In this document: positions 1-8,055 of the stretch, in pieces
Layout: every line of letters begins with the position of its first letter
How positions within the stretch are numbered: position 1 is the stretch's first letter
Assembly (NCBI GenBank): GCA_005884515.1
Contig: VAWS01000007.1
Location: 1 to 36,303 of the forward strand
Direction: 5' to 3'
Length of the DNA stretch: 36,303 nt
From: Actinomycetota bacterium
GTDB taxonomy: Bacteria > Actinomycetota > AC-67
Notes under the pieces: generated by a model
Told to the model about the DNA's origin: nothing
Databases searched by the model: none
Seen by the model: the letters and a program-made list of their open reading frames with translations, nothing else
Made by a program: the position numbers and the translations under genes

Positions 1-333
1 TTCAATTACGTGACCGACCTCGTCGACGGTTTCGTTCGAGCAGCCGTCACCCCCGGCATCGAAGGGGAGGTCATCAACATCGGGTGCGGCGAAGACATCT
101 CGATGCGCGAGCTGGCGACGATGCTCCTGGATCTGATGGGGAACCCGATCACCCCCAAGTTCGGGGCTCTGCCGGAGCGCCCGGCCGAGATCATGGAGAT
201 GCGGTGCGACAACACCAAGGCCAAGACGCTGCTCGGCTGGAAGCCCGCGCACACGATGTCGGAGGGTCTCGCAGAGACGATCGAGTGGTACCGCTCCGAG
301 CTGGCGAGCCCGCGCTCCCCGTTCAATCTCTGA
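1..333 (+). CDS. NAD-dependent epimerase/dehydratase (C-terminal part; 5' end outside window)
   Basis: Open frame from base 1 (FNYVTDLVDGFVRAAVTPGIEGEVINIGCGEDISMRELA...KTLLGWKPAHTMSEGLAETIEWYRSEL) matches the C-terminal half of extended SDR sugar epimerases (V.D.v.a...ga...G.vyNiG; LGW.p...l.eGl..ti.wy). Confidence 0.9.
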   Translation, partial: FNYVTDLVDGFVRAAVTPGIEGEVINIGCGEDISMRELATMLLDLMGNPITPKFGALPERPAEIMEMRCDNTKAKTLLGWKPAHTMSEGLAETIEWYRSELASPRSPFNL

Positions 334-443
334 GCGGGGTTCCGGCCTTGCGAGCGCTCATCTATTTCTGGCTGCCCACGAACCCTGCGCGCAGAGCCCT
401 CGCACAACAGACTTCATGCTTGAACCGTGTGAAACGGGAAAGG

Positions 444-1340
444 CTAGGCGTCGACGCGCGTCGCCAGGACGGCCATGCGATCGTGGAAGTCCGGCGATAC
501 GAGCCGATCCAGCTTGCCGAACGTTCGCAGTCCGCGCAACGCGACCCGTTCGATCGAGGAAGAGTAGCCGCCGAGTCGTTCCGCGTAATAGCGCGCGCTG
601 AACGACTTAGCGTGCGTCTTGATCCACCTGATCCGAAAACCGTGACGCTGCAGAAGCAGCGAGAGCGACCCGCGCGTGAAGTACTGTAGGTGCATCGGTA
701 GGACCGACCACCATCTCCGCCCGAGCAAGCGTGCCACCGCGCTACCCGCATCCGGCGTGGCCATGAATACGGCGCCTCCCGGCTCGAGCAAGCCGGCGAT
801 GATCTGAACAGATGCCGCGGGATCCGTGACGTGCTCGATCACGTCGTTGAGAACGATCAAGCTGAAGCTGCTCCGCTCGAGCCCGTGCGCATCGAGCGTC
901 GTCGTCCGCACATCGAGGCCGTCACTGCGCGCTTGCTCCGTCGCCCACTTCGACGGTTCGATGCCGACCGGCTCCCACCCTCGCTCGCGAGCAGCGAGAA
1001 GGAACGAGCCGGTCCAGCATCCGACGTCGAGGATGCGGCCCGGCCCGACGATCCGTTCGATCTCGGCGAGGTCGCGCCGCGCCGTGGCAACACGCCCACG
1101 TTCCTCGCGGATGGTGACGGGGTCTTCGGTGTTTTCGTACTCCTCGACTGCAGGAGGCTGCTCGACGAAGCTGTGCCCGCACGTACGACACCGGAGGATG
1201 GGGCCGGCGGTCTGTCCGTATAGCTCTGAGCTTGGACGGAGCGCATCGGCCGTCACGTCGCTGACCGCTCGGCGACGGCGCGCGAAGCGTTCGTCGTGCG
1301 ACATCCCCCCGCAGACGGGGCATTTACGATTCGAGATCAC
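444..1340 (-). CDS. Class I SAM-dependent methyltransferase with N-terminal Cys motif
   Basis: Reads VISNRKCPVCGG...LRCRTCGH...ILDVGCWTGSFLLAARERGWEPVGIEPS...LIVLNDVIEHVTDP. GTG start at 1340 overlaps the stop of the upstream gene (GTGA). The track ORF extends upstream into another gene. Confidence 0.85.
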   Translation of the reverse strand: MISNRKCPVCGGMSHDERFARRRRAVSDVTADALRPSSELYGQTAGPILRCRTCGHSFVEQPPAVEEYENTEDPVTIREERGRVATARRDLAEIERIVGPGRILDVGCWTGSFLLAARERGWEPVGIEPSKWATEQARSDGLDVRTTTLDAHGLERSSFSLIVLNDVIEHVTDPAASVQIIAGLLEPGGAVFMATPDAGSAVARLLGRRWWSVLPMHLQYFTRGSLSLLLQRHGFRIRWIKTHAKSFSARYYAERLGGYSSSIERVALRGLRTFGKLDRLVSPDFHDRMAVLATRVDA

Positions 1341-2650
1341 GATGCGTCGGTGACGGACTCGCGGCGTTTGAGCACGATGCGCGCGGCCCGGTTTCCCATC
1401 CGCACGCCCTCGCTCATCCCGCGATCTTCCGGATAGATCTGTGCCGTCGTGGCCACGTACAGCCCCGCGACGTGACTCTCGATCGGAGGGATCTGTGCTT
1501 GGTAGTTGAGTGTAACGAGTGGCGCGGCATACGACGCGCGGAACCCATGCACGCCGAGCAGCATGTCTCGCGTAAAGCCCGGCACCTTCGCTTCGAGGAT
1601 GCCGACCCAACGGTGCGCCTCCTCGGTCGGATCGACCTTCGCGATCGGCTCTTCCGGCAAGAAGTAGCGGCTGAGATAGACGATGTGCCGGCCCTGGTAG
1701 TCGGACGCAGGAACGAGATCTGTGAGCTCGATGATGCCGCCGAATGGGATCTCGGAGTCGCACACGTTGGTCCAAAACGCATGGGTGAGTGCCCTGTTCA
1801 GCTCGAGCACCGCGCAGATCACGCCGAGTCCTCGTGCGCGCGTCCACCGCTCGTCGTGCAGCTCTTCGGGGAGCAGACGCGGCAGCGCGGGGAGCTGCCC
1901 CGCGAACAGAACGGCGTCCGCGGCAACGAACTGTCCTCCGATCGTAACGCCGGTCACTCGCTCGGATTCGGTCACGATCTGGTCGACGCCGGATCCGGTG
2001 CGCACTTCGGCGCCGCGCGCCACGAGCTCCTTCTCGATCGCTTGGAACATCTGCTTGAACCCGCCGCGAAGGTAGCCGAGCACCTCCTTCCCCCGCTTGC
2101 GGCCGAGCGCGCGCTGCTTCATGCGTGCCCACATCCATGCAGCCGGCACTTGCCCGGCCGCAGGTCCGAACTTCGCCTGTAGCAGCGGCGTCCAGATCTC
2201 GCGGGAGGCGCGCTTGCTGGTGATATCGGCAAGCCACTTCACGGCAGGGACCTGGTCGAGTGGCCGCCAGTCTCGTTTCGGGCCGAAGCGCAAGGCCCCG
2301 AGGCCGGTGCGGATCCGGTCGATGAGAGGGAGAGGCTTGAACCGAAGCAGATCCAATGGCCCGGTGAATCCCCACATCCGGCCTTGCGTGAAGACCGCAA
2401 CGCGGCTGTCGAACCATGAGACCTTGCCGTCCAGTCCGAGCTCGCGCAAAAGCTCGAGGATGTCGAGCTCATTCGGGATCAAGTGATGGTAGAAGATCTC
2501 CACCGGCGTTCCGCCGACCGAAAAGCTCGTTACCAAGCCGCCGAGGCTGTCGGAGCGCTCGACGATCATGACGTCCTGCCCCGAGCGAGCGAGTGTAAGT
2601 GCGGCGGCGGCTCCGCAGATCCCGCCGCCGATGACGACGACGCGGCTCAT
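1337..2650 (-). CDS. NAD(P)/FAD-dependent oxidoreductase (amine-oxidase / protoporphyrinogen-oxidase-like)
   Basis: N-terminal dinucleotide-binding motif MSRVVVIGGGICGAAAALTLARSGQDVMIVERSDSLGGLV; C-terminal GLYVATTAQIYPEDRGMSEGVRMGNRAARIVL. ATGA overlap with the upstream GT2. Confidence 0.85.
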   Translation of the reverse strand: MSRVVVIGGGICGAAAALTLARSGQDVMIVERSDSLGGLVTSFSVGGTPVEIFYHHLIPNELDILELLRELGLDGKVSWFDSRVAVFTQGRMWGFTGPLDLLRFKPLPLIDRIRTGLGALRFGPKRDWRPLDQVPAVKWLADITSKRASREIWTPLLQAKFGPAAGQVPAAWMWARMKQRALGRKRGKEVLGYLRGGFKQMFQAIEKELVARGAEVRTGSGVDQIVTESERVTGVTIGGQFVAADAVLFAGQLPALPRLLPEELHDERWTRARGLGVICAVLELNRALTHAFWTNVCDSEIPFGGIIELTDLVPASDYQGRHIVYLSRYFLPEEPIAKVDPTEEAHRWVGILEAKVPGFTRDMLLGVHGFRASYAAPLVTLNYQAQIPPIESHVAGLYVATTAQIYPEDRGMSEGVRMGNRAARIVLKRRESVTDAS

Positions 2651-3399
2651 GAAGCTTGTTGTGTGGGTGTTTCGGCAGTTCCTTTTTGCGTGTGGACGTC
2701 CATCTCACGCAGCCGGTGACGCATCCTTCTGAGCTCACGGATCGCCATAAAAACGACTTTCGGTGTCGCGCCGCGTGCTTTGCCGCTCGTTCGAGGGAAG
2801 TGCGTCACGCCGACTTCGGCGACGCCGTGCCCCGAGCGCCCCAGCTTCACCATCAATTCGGTGTTGACCATCGCTCCGACACTTTCGATATCGATCTCTT
2901 CGAGCACGGAGCGCCGGAATATCTTGAATGCACAGTCGATGTCTCTCACCGGAACATAGAAGAGCGCGCGCACGACGACATTCCAAACCCGCGCCGTGAA
3001 CCGACGGCGCCACGGGTCTTGACGCACCTTGCGATATCCCGCGACGACGCCCACACGATCGCTCAGGGGAAGGACCTTTTCGAGTTCTTCGAAGTCGAAT
3101 TGGTTGTCCGCATCGGTGAAGAAGACAAGATCCATCGTCGCCGCTCGGAATCCCGTGTGCAGCGCTTCGCCGTAGCCACGATTCTTGTCGTGAGAAACGA
3201 GACGGACATGCGGGTTTTCAGCGGCTTCGGCCCGCACAACGTCGGCCGTTGCGTCGGTCGAGCCGTCGTCCACGATCACGATTTCATAGTCGCTACACAA
3301 ACGAGAGGCCGCCTCGGCGGCCCGCTCGATCGCCGTGGCTACGTTCGACTCCTCGTTATGAGCCGGAAGAACGATCGAAAGGCGATAGTTGTCGCTCAC
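2647..3399 (-). CDS. Glycosyltransferase family 2 (dolichyl-phosphate-mannose-synthase-like)
   Basis: VSDNYRLSIVLPAHNEESNVATAIE...YEIVIVDDGSTDATADVV...DLVFFTDADNQFDFEEL. AAGGAGG-type RBS upstream of the GTG at 3399. Confidence 0.88.
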   Translation of the reverse strand: MSDNYRLSIVLPAHNEESNVATAIERAAEAASRLCSDYEIVIVDDGSTDATADVVRAEAAENPHVRLVSHDKNRGYGEALHTGFRAATMDLVFFTDADNQFDFEELEKVLPLSDRVGVVAGYRKVRQDPWRRRFTARVWNVVVRALFYVPVRDIDCAFKIFRRSVLEEIDIESVGAMVNTELMVKLGRSGHGVAEVGVTHFPRTSGKARGATPKVVFMAIRELRRMRHRLREMDVHTQKGTAETPTQQAS

Positions 3400-3664
3400 T
3401 CGCTCATCCTCCTTGATTGGTGCCTTTGTGTAAAACGTGGATCCCGAGTCCCGCCAACGACCCGCCATCCGGTCGGATGTCCGCGCTTTCCGCCCCTCCA
3501 GGGTTCCCATCCTGGGGTTGAGACGAGGCCCGAGGAGACTCCGGACGTCGGTAACCCGATAACGACGATCGGATCCCCCAGGTTTCGAGCGCGCGACGAG
3601 GGCCGTTCCCACGGGGCCCGGTCGCCTTCAATCCCTAGCTGCTCCGGGCCGCCGCGCGGGCACT

Positions 3665-4537
3665 TTGTCTGGCATGTCTGGGATTGCAGCCCAGGCGATT
3701 CGTCCCACTGCGGATTGGTCCATCGGCGGCTACAGGAACGGGCTGGGGAGCGTCGAAAATATCGGCGTGACGCTCGCCCTCAGCAGGCCCCGCCACCGGA
3801 TGGATCTCGTCCGGGAACTGGTGGCGCGCGACATCAAGCTGCGTTACCGACGAAGCGTCCTCGGCATCGTATGGTCGCAGATCGCCCCCTTGAGTTTGAT
3901 CGCCGTGCTCAGCTTCGTCTTCGGGCACATCTTGCCGCTGCAGATCGCCCACTATCCGGCGTTCCTCTTCGTCGGGTTGCTCCCGTGGGTCTGGTTCCAA
4001 GGCTCGATGGTCGCTGCAACTCAGAGCGTGGTCGGCGGCCGCGACCTCGTCCGCCAGCCTGGGTTCCCGGTTGCCATGCTCCCCGTCGTTTCGATCTCGA
4101 CAACGCTTATCAACTATGTACTTGCACTCCCGGTGATGTTCTTGTGGGTCGGCGTGAGTCTCGGTCAGATTCCGGTCACGAGCCTCGCGCTGCCGCTGAT
4201 CGTCGCCACCCAGTTCCTCCTCATGATCGGCCCGTGCTTGATGCTTTCTGCGATCAACGTCACGTTCCGAGACGTGGCTCACATCGTTGAGATCGCGATG
4301 CTGCCACTGTTTTACGCCACTCCCGTCTTCTACAAAGAGCCCGCAACGCGATTCCATCTGCTGTATCAGCTCAACCCTCTCGCTTATCTGATGACTGCAT
4401 ATCGCGCTGCCCTGTTCGACGGTCACTGGCCGCAGATGCTGCCGCTCGCCGTCATCGCGATCGTCGCCGTTGCACTCATCGTTCTCGGATATCGGCTCTT
4501 CGATCGTTTGTCCTATCGCTTCCCCGAGGAGCTGTAA
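3665..4537 (+). CDS. ABC-2 type transporter permease, polysaccharide exporter (first copy, Wzm-like)
   Basis: LVRELVARDIKLRYRRSVLGIVWSQIAPLSLIAVLSFVFG...PWVWFQGSM...TYRAALF, typical Wzm/TagG permease; directly followed by the Wzt-like ATPase. Confidence 0.88.
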   Translation: MSGMSGIAAQAIRPTADWSIGGYRNGLGSVENIGVTLALSRPRHRMDLVRELVARDIKLRYRRSVLGIVWSQIAPLSLIAVLSFVFGHILPLQIAHYPAFLFVGLLPWVWFQGSMVAATQSVVGGRDLVRQPGFPVAMLPVVSISTTLINYVLALPVMFLWVGVSLGQIPVTSLALPLIVATQFLLMIGPCLMLSAINVTFRDVAHIVEIAMLPLFYATPVFYKEPATRFHLLYQLNPLAYLMTAYRAALFDGHWPQMLPLAVIAIVAVALIVLGYRLFDRLSYRFPEEL

Positions 4538-5652
4538 TGACGACCGCGATCACCCTTCGGTCGGTGGGGAAGCACTACGGGCGCGCGGGCGCCGATCGAC
4601 CGCAAACGCTGAAAGAGACCACGCTCCGAGGATTCAAGACCGGGCGCAAGGAGCGATTCTGGGCCGTCCAGGACGTGTCCTTGGATGTAACGGCCGGGCG
4701 CACGGTCGGGATCATCGGTCCCAACGGAGCCGGAAAGTCGACGCTCTTGCGACTTATCGCTGGAGTCGAACGCCCCGACAGTGGGACCGTCGAAGTGCAG
4801 GGCCGGATCGGCGCGTTGCTGGAACTCGGCGCCTCGTTCCACCTCGAATTGACCGGTGTCGAGAACATCATGCTTTCGTCGGTCGTGGCCGGCCTCACCC
4901 GTCGCGAGGCGCGCGCGCGACTACCCGACATTGTGGAGTTCGCTCAGCTCGAGGACTTCATAGGCAGTCCGCTGCGCACGTACAGCACAGGGGTGGTGAT
5001 GGCCGGTGTCACCATCATGTTCGTCTCCCACGATCCCGCCCGGATCCGAGAATTGTGCGACGAAGTCGTGTGGCTTCGGGGCGGTCGAGTCGCCGCGGCG
5101 GGACCTCCGATGGAAGTCACCGCGCGCTACGTACAGTCGCAAGCGGAGGCTGCTCGACGGCTTACCCCGCGCGATGTACCGGACGCGTACACACCTGCCG
5201 GCGTGAAGCTGGAAGCGCATCGCAACCGGTTCGGTTCCTTGGAAGCGCAGATCGGCGCTGTGCGGATCCTCAACGCGTGGAACGAACCCTGTTCAACGAT
5301 GGAAAGCGGCTCGCCGGTGCGGCTCGAGATGGACGTCGCGATCCCCGACAACGCAGCCCCAGCGATCGCGAGTGCGACCGTTCGACGGGCGGACGAACTG
5401 ATCTGCCTCGATACGTACAGCGAGGTACGCGCACAGCCTCAAGGGGGACGCGTGACCCTGCATATCGAGCGGCTGGACCTTGCCGCGGGGGAGTACGTGT
5501 TCGACGTCGGGCTCTACAGCGGCGATTGGACACGGACCTACGACTACCACTTCGGCGCGTACCCGTTCTCGGTGACCGGACGCGCGGCCGGCGCCGGGAT
5601 GATGGCGCCGCCGCTGTCGTGGAGCGTTGGTGCGGGGGTGTCGACCCGATGA
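4537..5652 (+). CDS. ABC transporter ATP-binding protein, Wzt-like (first copy), apparently lacking Walker B and D-loop
   Basis: Walker A GPNGAGKST, LRTYSTG (Wzt signature region) and VSHD (H-loop) are present, but the LLVDEVLAVGD block expected between the last two is absent. C-terminal Wzt-type carbohydrate-binding-like region (VRLEMDVAIPDNAAPAIASATVRR...). Confidence 0.85.
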   Translation: MTTAITLRSVGKHYGRAGADRPQTLKETTLRGFKTGRKERFWAVQDVSLDVTAGRTVGIIGPNGAGKSTLLRLIAGVERPDSGTVEVQGRIGALLELGASFHLELTGVENIMLSSVVAGLTRREARARLPDIVEFAQLEDFIGSPLRTYSTGVVMAGVTIMFVSHDPARIRELCDEVVWLRGGRVAAAGPPMEVTARYVQSQAEAARRLTPRDVPDAYTPAGVKLEAHRNRFGSLEAQIGAVRILNAWNEPCSTMESGSPVRLEMDVAIPDNAAPAIASATVRRADELICLDTYSEVRAQPQGGRVTLHIERLDLAAGEYVFDVGLYSGDWTRTYDYHFGAYPFSVTGRAAGAGMMAPPLSWSVGAGVSTR

Positions 5653-6857
5653 CGACGCGTGTTCTGCAGATGGACCTTGCCCTCGCGCCGTCGGACATCG
5701 GCGGCTTGAGCGGGTACGACAGCGCACGCGTCCTGCTCCGATACGGCAGGCGAGTGGTCTCCGAGGTGTCGGTACCCATCGAAGACGGCGTGGTTACGCG
5801 GGCGGCCGTCACAGCGGCCCTCAACGAGGACCGGGCGGCGCGCGCCCGCCTGTCCGAGCGGATCGTCGAGGAGCACTTGATCCGGCCCGTGCCGGCTTCT
5901 TCGCCGTCGTGGTCGGTCGTCGTTTGCACGCGCGACCGTCCCGAGTTGCTTCGTCGTTGCGTCGAGTCGTTGATCGGTGAGAACGATGGCTCGGGAGAGA
6001 TCATCGTCGTAGACAACGCTCCGACAACCGACGCGACCGCGCGAATCGCCGAGCGCTACCCCGTTCGATACGTGCGCGAGGATCGGCCCGGACTCAACCG
6101 TGCGCGCGCCCTCGGTGCCCAACTGGCCTTGGGCGAGATAGTTATCTACACGGACGACGACACTGTCGCCGATCCGGGGTGGGTGAAGGCGCTTCTGTCT
6201 GAGTTCGCCGGCGCGCGCGTGGGCGCCTGCACCGGTCTCACGATGCCGTTCGAGCTAGAGACCGAGGCTCAAGAATTGTTCGAGCGGTACGGCGGATTCG
6301 CGAAGGGCTTCTCGCGGCAGGTATTCGACCTCACGGCGATCTCCCCCGCCGCCGCCGGCGCGGTCGGTTCGGGGGCAAGCATGGCCTTCCGCCGGGACCT
6401 CATCCTGTCGCTTGGGTTGTTCGACGCAGAGCTCGACCTCGGAACACCGTCGCGAACCGGAGGAGATACGTACGCCCTGTACCGGGTTCTCGCAGAGGGT
6501 TATCGGATCGCCTACGTACCCGACGCCCTGAACTGGCATCAGCACCGGCGCGAGCACGACGAGCTCCATCGCACGATGTCGGGTTACGGCACGGGTTTAT
6601 ACGCGTTCCTGACGAAGGCGCTCGTCGAAGACCGTGAGATGTCTGCTCTTCGCGTTGGCATCCGTTGGTTCCGAAAACATCATCTTCGACAGCTCGCGCG
6701 CGCGATAACCCGGCGTCCGAACCACCTGTCCGTCGGCATGGTGATGGCCGAGATCAAGGGGACGCTCGTGGCGCCGCTGGCCTATGTGGCTAGCCGCCGC
6801 GCCGAGCGCGCGCGCGAGCACGAGAACGTGCGCGGGGTGGGGAAGGGCGCGGCATGA
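5649..6857 (+). CDS. Glycosyltransferase family 2 with an N-terminal accessory domain
   Basis: MTTRVLQMDLALAPSDIGGLSGYDSARVLLRYGRRVVSEVSVPI...WSVVVCTRDRPELLRRCVESL...IIVVDNAPT...YTDDDTVADPGW. ATGA overlap with Wzt at 5649-5652. The track ORF starting at 4470 is an overextension. Confidence 0.87.
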   Translation: MTTRVLQMDLALAPSDIGGLSGYDSARVLLRYGRRVVSEVSVPIEDGVVTRAAVTAALNEDRAARARLSERIVEEHLIRPVPASSPSWSVVVCTRDRPELLRRCVESLIGENDGSGEIIVVDNAPTTDATARIAERYPVRYVREDRPGLNRARALGAQLALGEIVIYTDDDTVADPGWVKALLSEFAGARVGACTGLTMPFELETEAQELFERYGGFAKGFSRQVFDLTAISPAAAGAVGSGASMAFRRDLILSLGLFDAELDLGTPSRTGGDTYALYRVLAEGYRIAYVPDALNWHQHRREHDELHRTMSGYGTGLYAFLTKALVEDREMSALRVGIRWFRKHHLRQLARAITRRPNHLSVGMVMAEIKGTLVAPLAYVASRRAERAREHENVRGVGKGAA

Positions 6858-7885
6858 ACGAGTTCGCGTGCAGCGTCGTCATCCCAAGCTGCAACCGAGC
6901 AGCGAAGCTCGAGCTTCTCCTAGCCGCGCTGGCCACGCAGGACACGGCGGCTCCATTCGAGGTGATCGTGGTCCTGGACGGGTCGACGGACGACTCTAAG
7001 GCTGTGCTCTCCACCTGGGAGCAGCTGGGCGCGTTCGCGTCGTTGCGGTGGTGCGAGCAAACACGCCAGGGCCAAGCCATCGCGCGCAACACCGGTTCCT
7101 TCCTCGCGCGCGCGCCCATCCTTCTGTTCCTCGACGACGACGTCATCCCGGATCCCGATCTGATCACCGTCCATCTCGCACATCACGCCACCGGAGACCG
7201 CATCGTCGTCCTCGGGGACTGCGAAGTCGTTCGGACCAGCTCAAAGTCACTGGCAGAGCTCGCGATGTGGATGTGGTGGGAAGACACCAATCACCGCCGC
7301 TCCGCCGCGTGGCAGCCACCGTCATATCGCGACTTCTGCACCGGGAACCTGTCTCTCCGTCGTGAGGACTTCGCGCTCGTCGGCGGTTTCGACCAGGACT
7401 TCACAGGATACGGCCGGGAGGACTACGAGCTCGGATACAGGCTTCTGCGCTCCGGCGTCCGCTTCGTCGCCGACCGCGGCGCACGCGCGCGCCACTACAA
7501 CACGGCGACCTTGCGGGGCATGTGCGCTGCAGCTCGACAGGAGGCGCACGGCGACGTCCTGATCGCGATGAAGCACCCGGAGCTGGTATCAGGACTGCGA
7601 CTCAGCGCGACCGAAGGCCTGCGGACTCGGATCGCGGCCGGGCTCGCCATGTTCGCGCCGTGGCTCGGCGTGACGGTGTGCTTCTTCATGCGGGGAAAGA
7701 CCCACATCGCAGAGAAGCTCCGCCTCCGTCGCCGCTGGCGCGCCGGCGTCGATTTCCTGTGGGCGTACTCGTACTATCGCGGTCTCCACGACCGGCTTGG
7801 TAATCCTGTTCGACGGCAGGCCGGTCGGGCGACTCGATCTAAAGCCGAACCTCATGGAGCCGATGCTCGCGTGGCTCTTGCGTGA
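6854..7885 (+). CDS. Glycosyltransferase family 2 (C-terminus probably frame-disrupted near 7795)
   Basis: MNEFACSVVIPSCNRAAKLELLLAALATQ...FEVIVVLDGSTDDS...LFLDDDVIPDPDLI...GYGREDYELGYRLL. ATGA overlap with the upstream gene. The last ~30 residues (NPVRRQAGRATRSKAEPHG...) look out of frame. Confidence 0.82.
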   Translation: MNEFACSVVIPSCNRAAKLELLLAALATQDTAAPFEVIVVLDGSTDDSKAVLSTWEQLGAFASLRWCEQTRQGQAIARNTGSFLARAPILLFLDDDVIPDPDLITVHLAHHATGDRIVVLGDCEVVRTSSKSLAELAMWMWWEDTNHRRSAAWQPPSYRDFCTGNLSLRREDFALVGGFDQDFTGYGREDYELGYRLLRSGVRFVADRGARARHYNTATLRGMCAAARQEAHGDVLIAMKHPELVSGLRLSATEGLRTRIAAGLAMFAPWLGVTVCFFMRGKTHIAEKLRLRRRWRAGVDFLWAYSYYRGLHDRLGNPVRRQAGRATRSKAEPHGADARVALA

Positions 7886-8055
7886 GATCTGCGCGCACCT
7901 TTCGCCTGAGATCCTCGCCGAGGTCGCGCGCGCGGCCCTTTCGGAGGTTCCAGACGTCCTTCAACTGCCGACGTTCCTCGATCCCCGCTGAGCGGGAAGA
8001 ACGCATCCCCTGGAGAGCGCTCGGGCTAGGTGAAGCGCCGAGGATAGTGTGCTGA

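Noticed and set aside
1341-2417. Upstream extension of the 657-aa minus ORF (444..2417)
   Set aside because: Shadow frame over the FAD oxidoreductase. The methyltransferase starts at the GTG at 1340.
2656-4290. 544-aa plus-strand ORF
   Set aside because: It lies antisense to the GT2 and across the promoter region and Wzm in the wrong frame. Composition is typical of a GC-rich shadow frame, with no recognisable motifs.
3635-4426. 263-aa minus-strand ORF rich in D/E/H/R
   Set aside because: Antisense shadow of the Wzm gene; the charged composition is the complement of hydrophobic codons.
4470-5648. Upstream extension of the 795-aa ORF (4470..6857)
   Set aside because: It overlaps Wzt in another frame with Arg/Ser-rich shadow sequence. 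The real GT2 starts at 5649 with an ATGA overlap.
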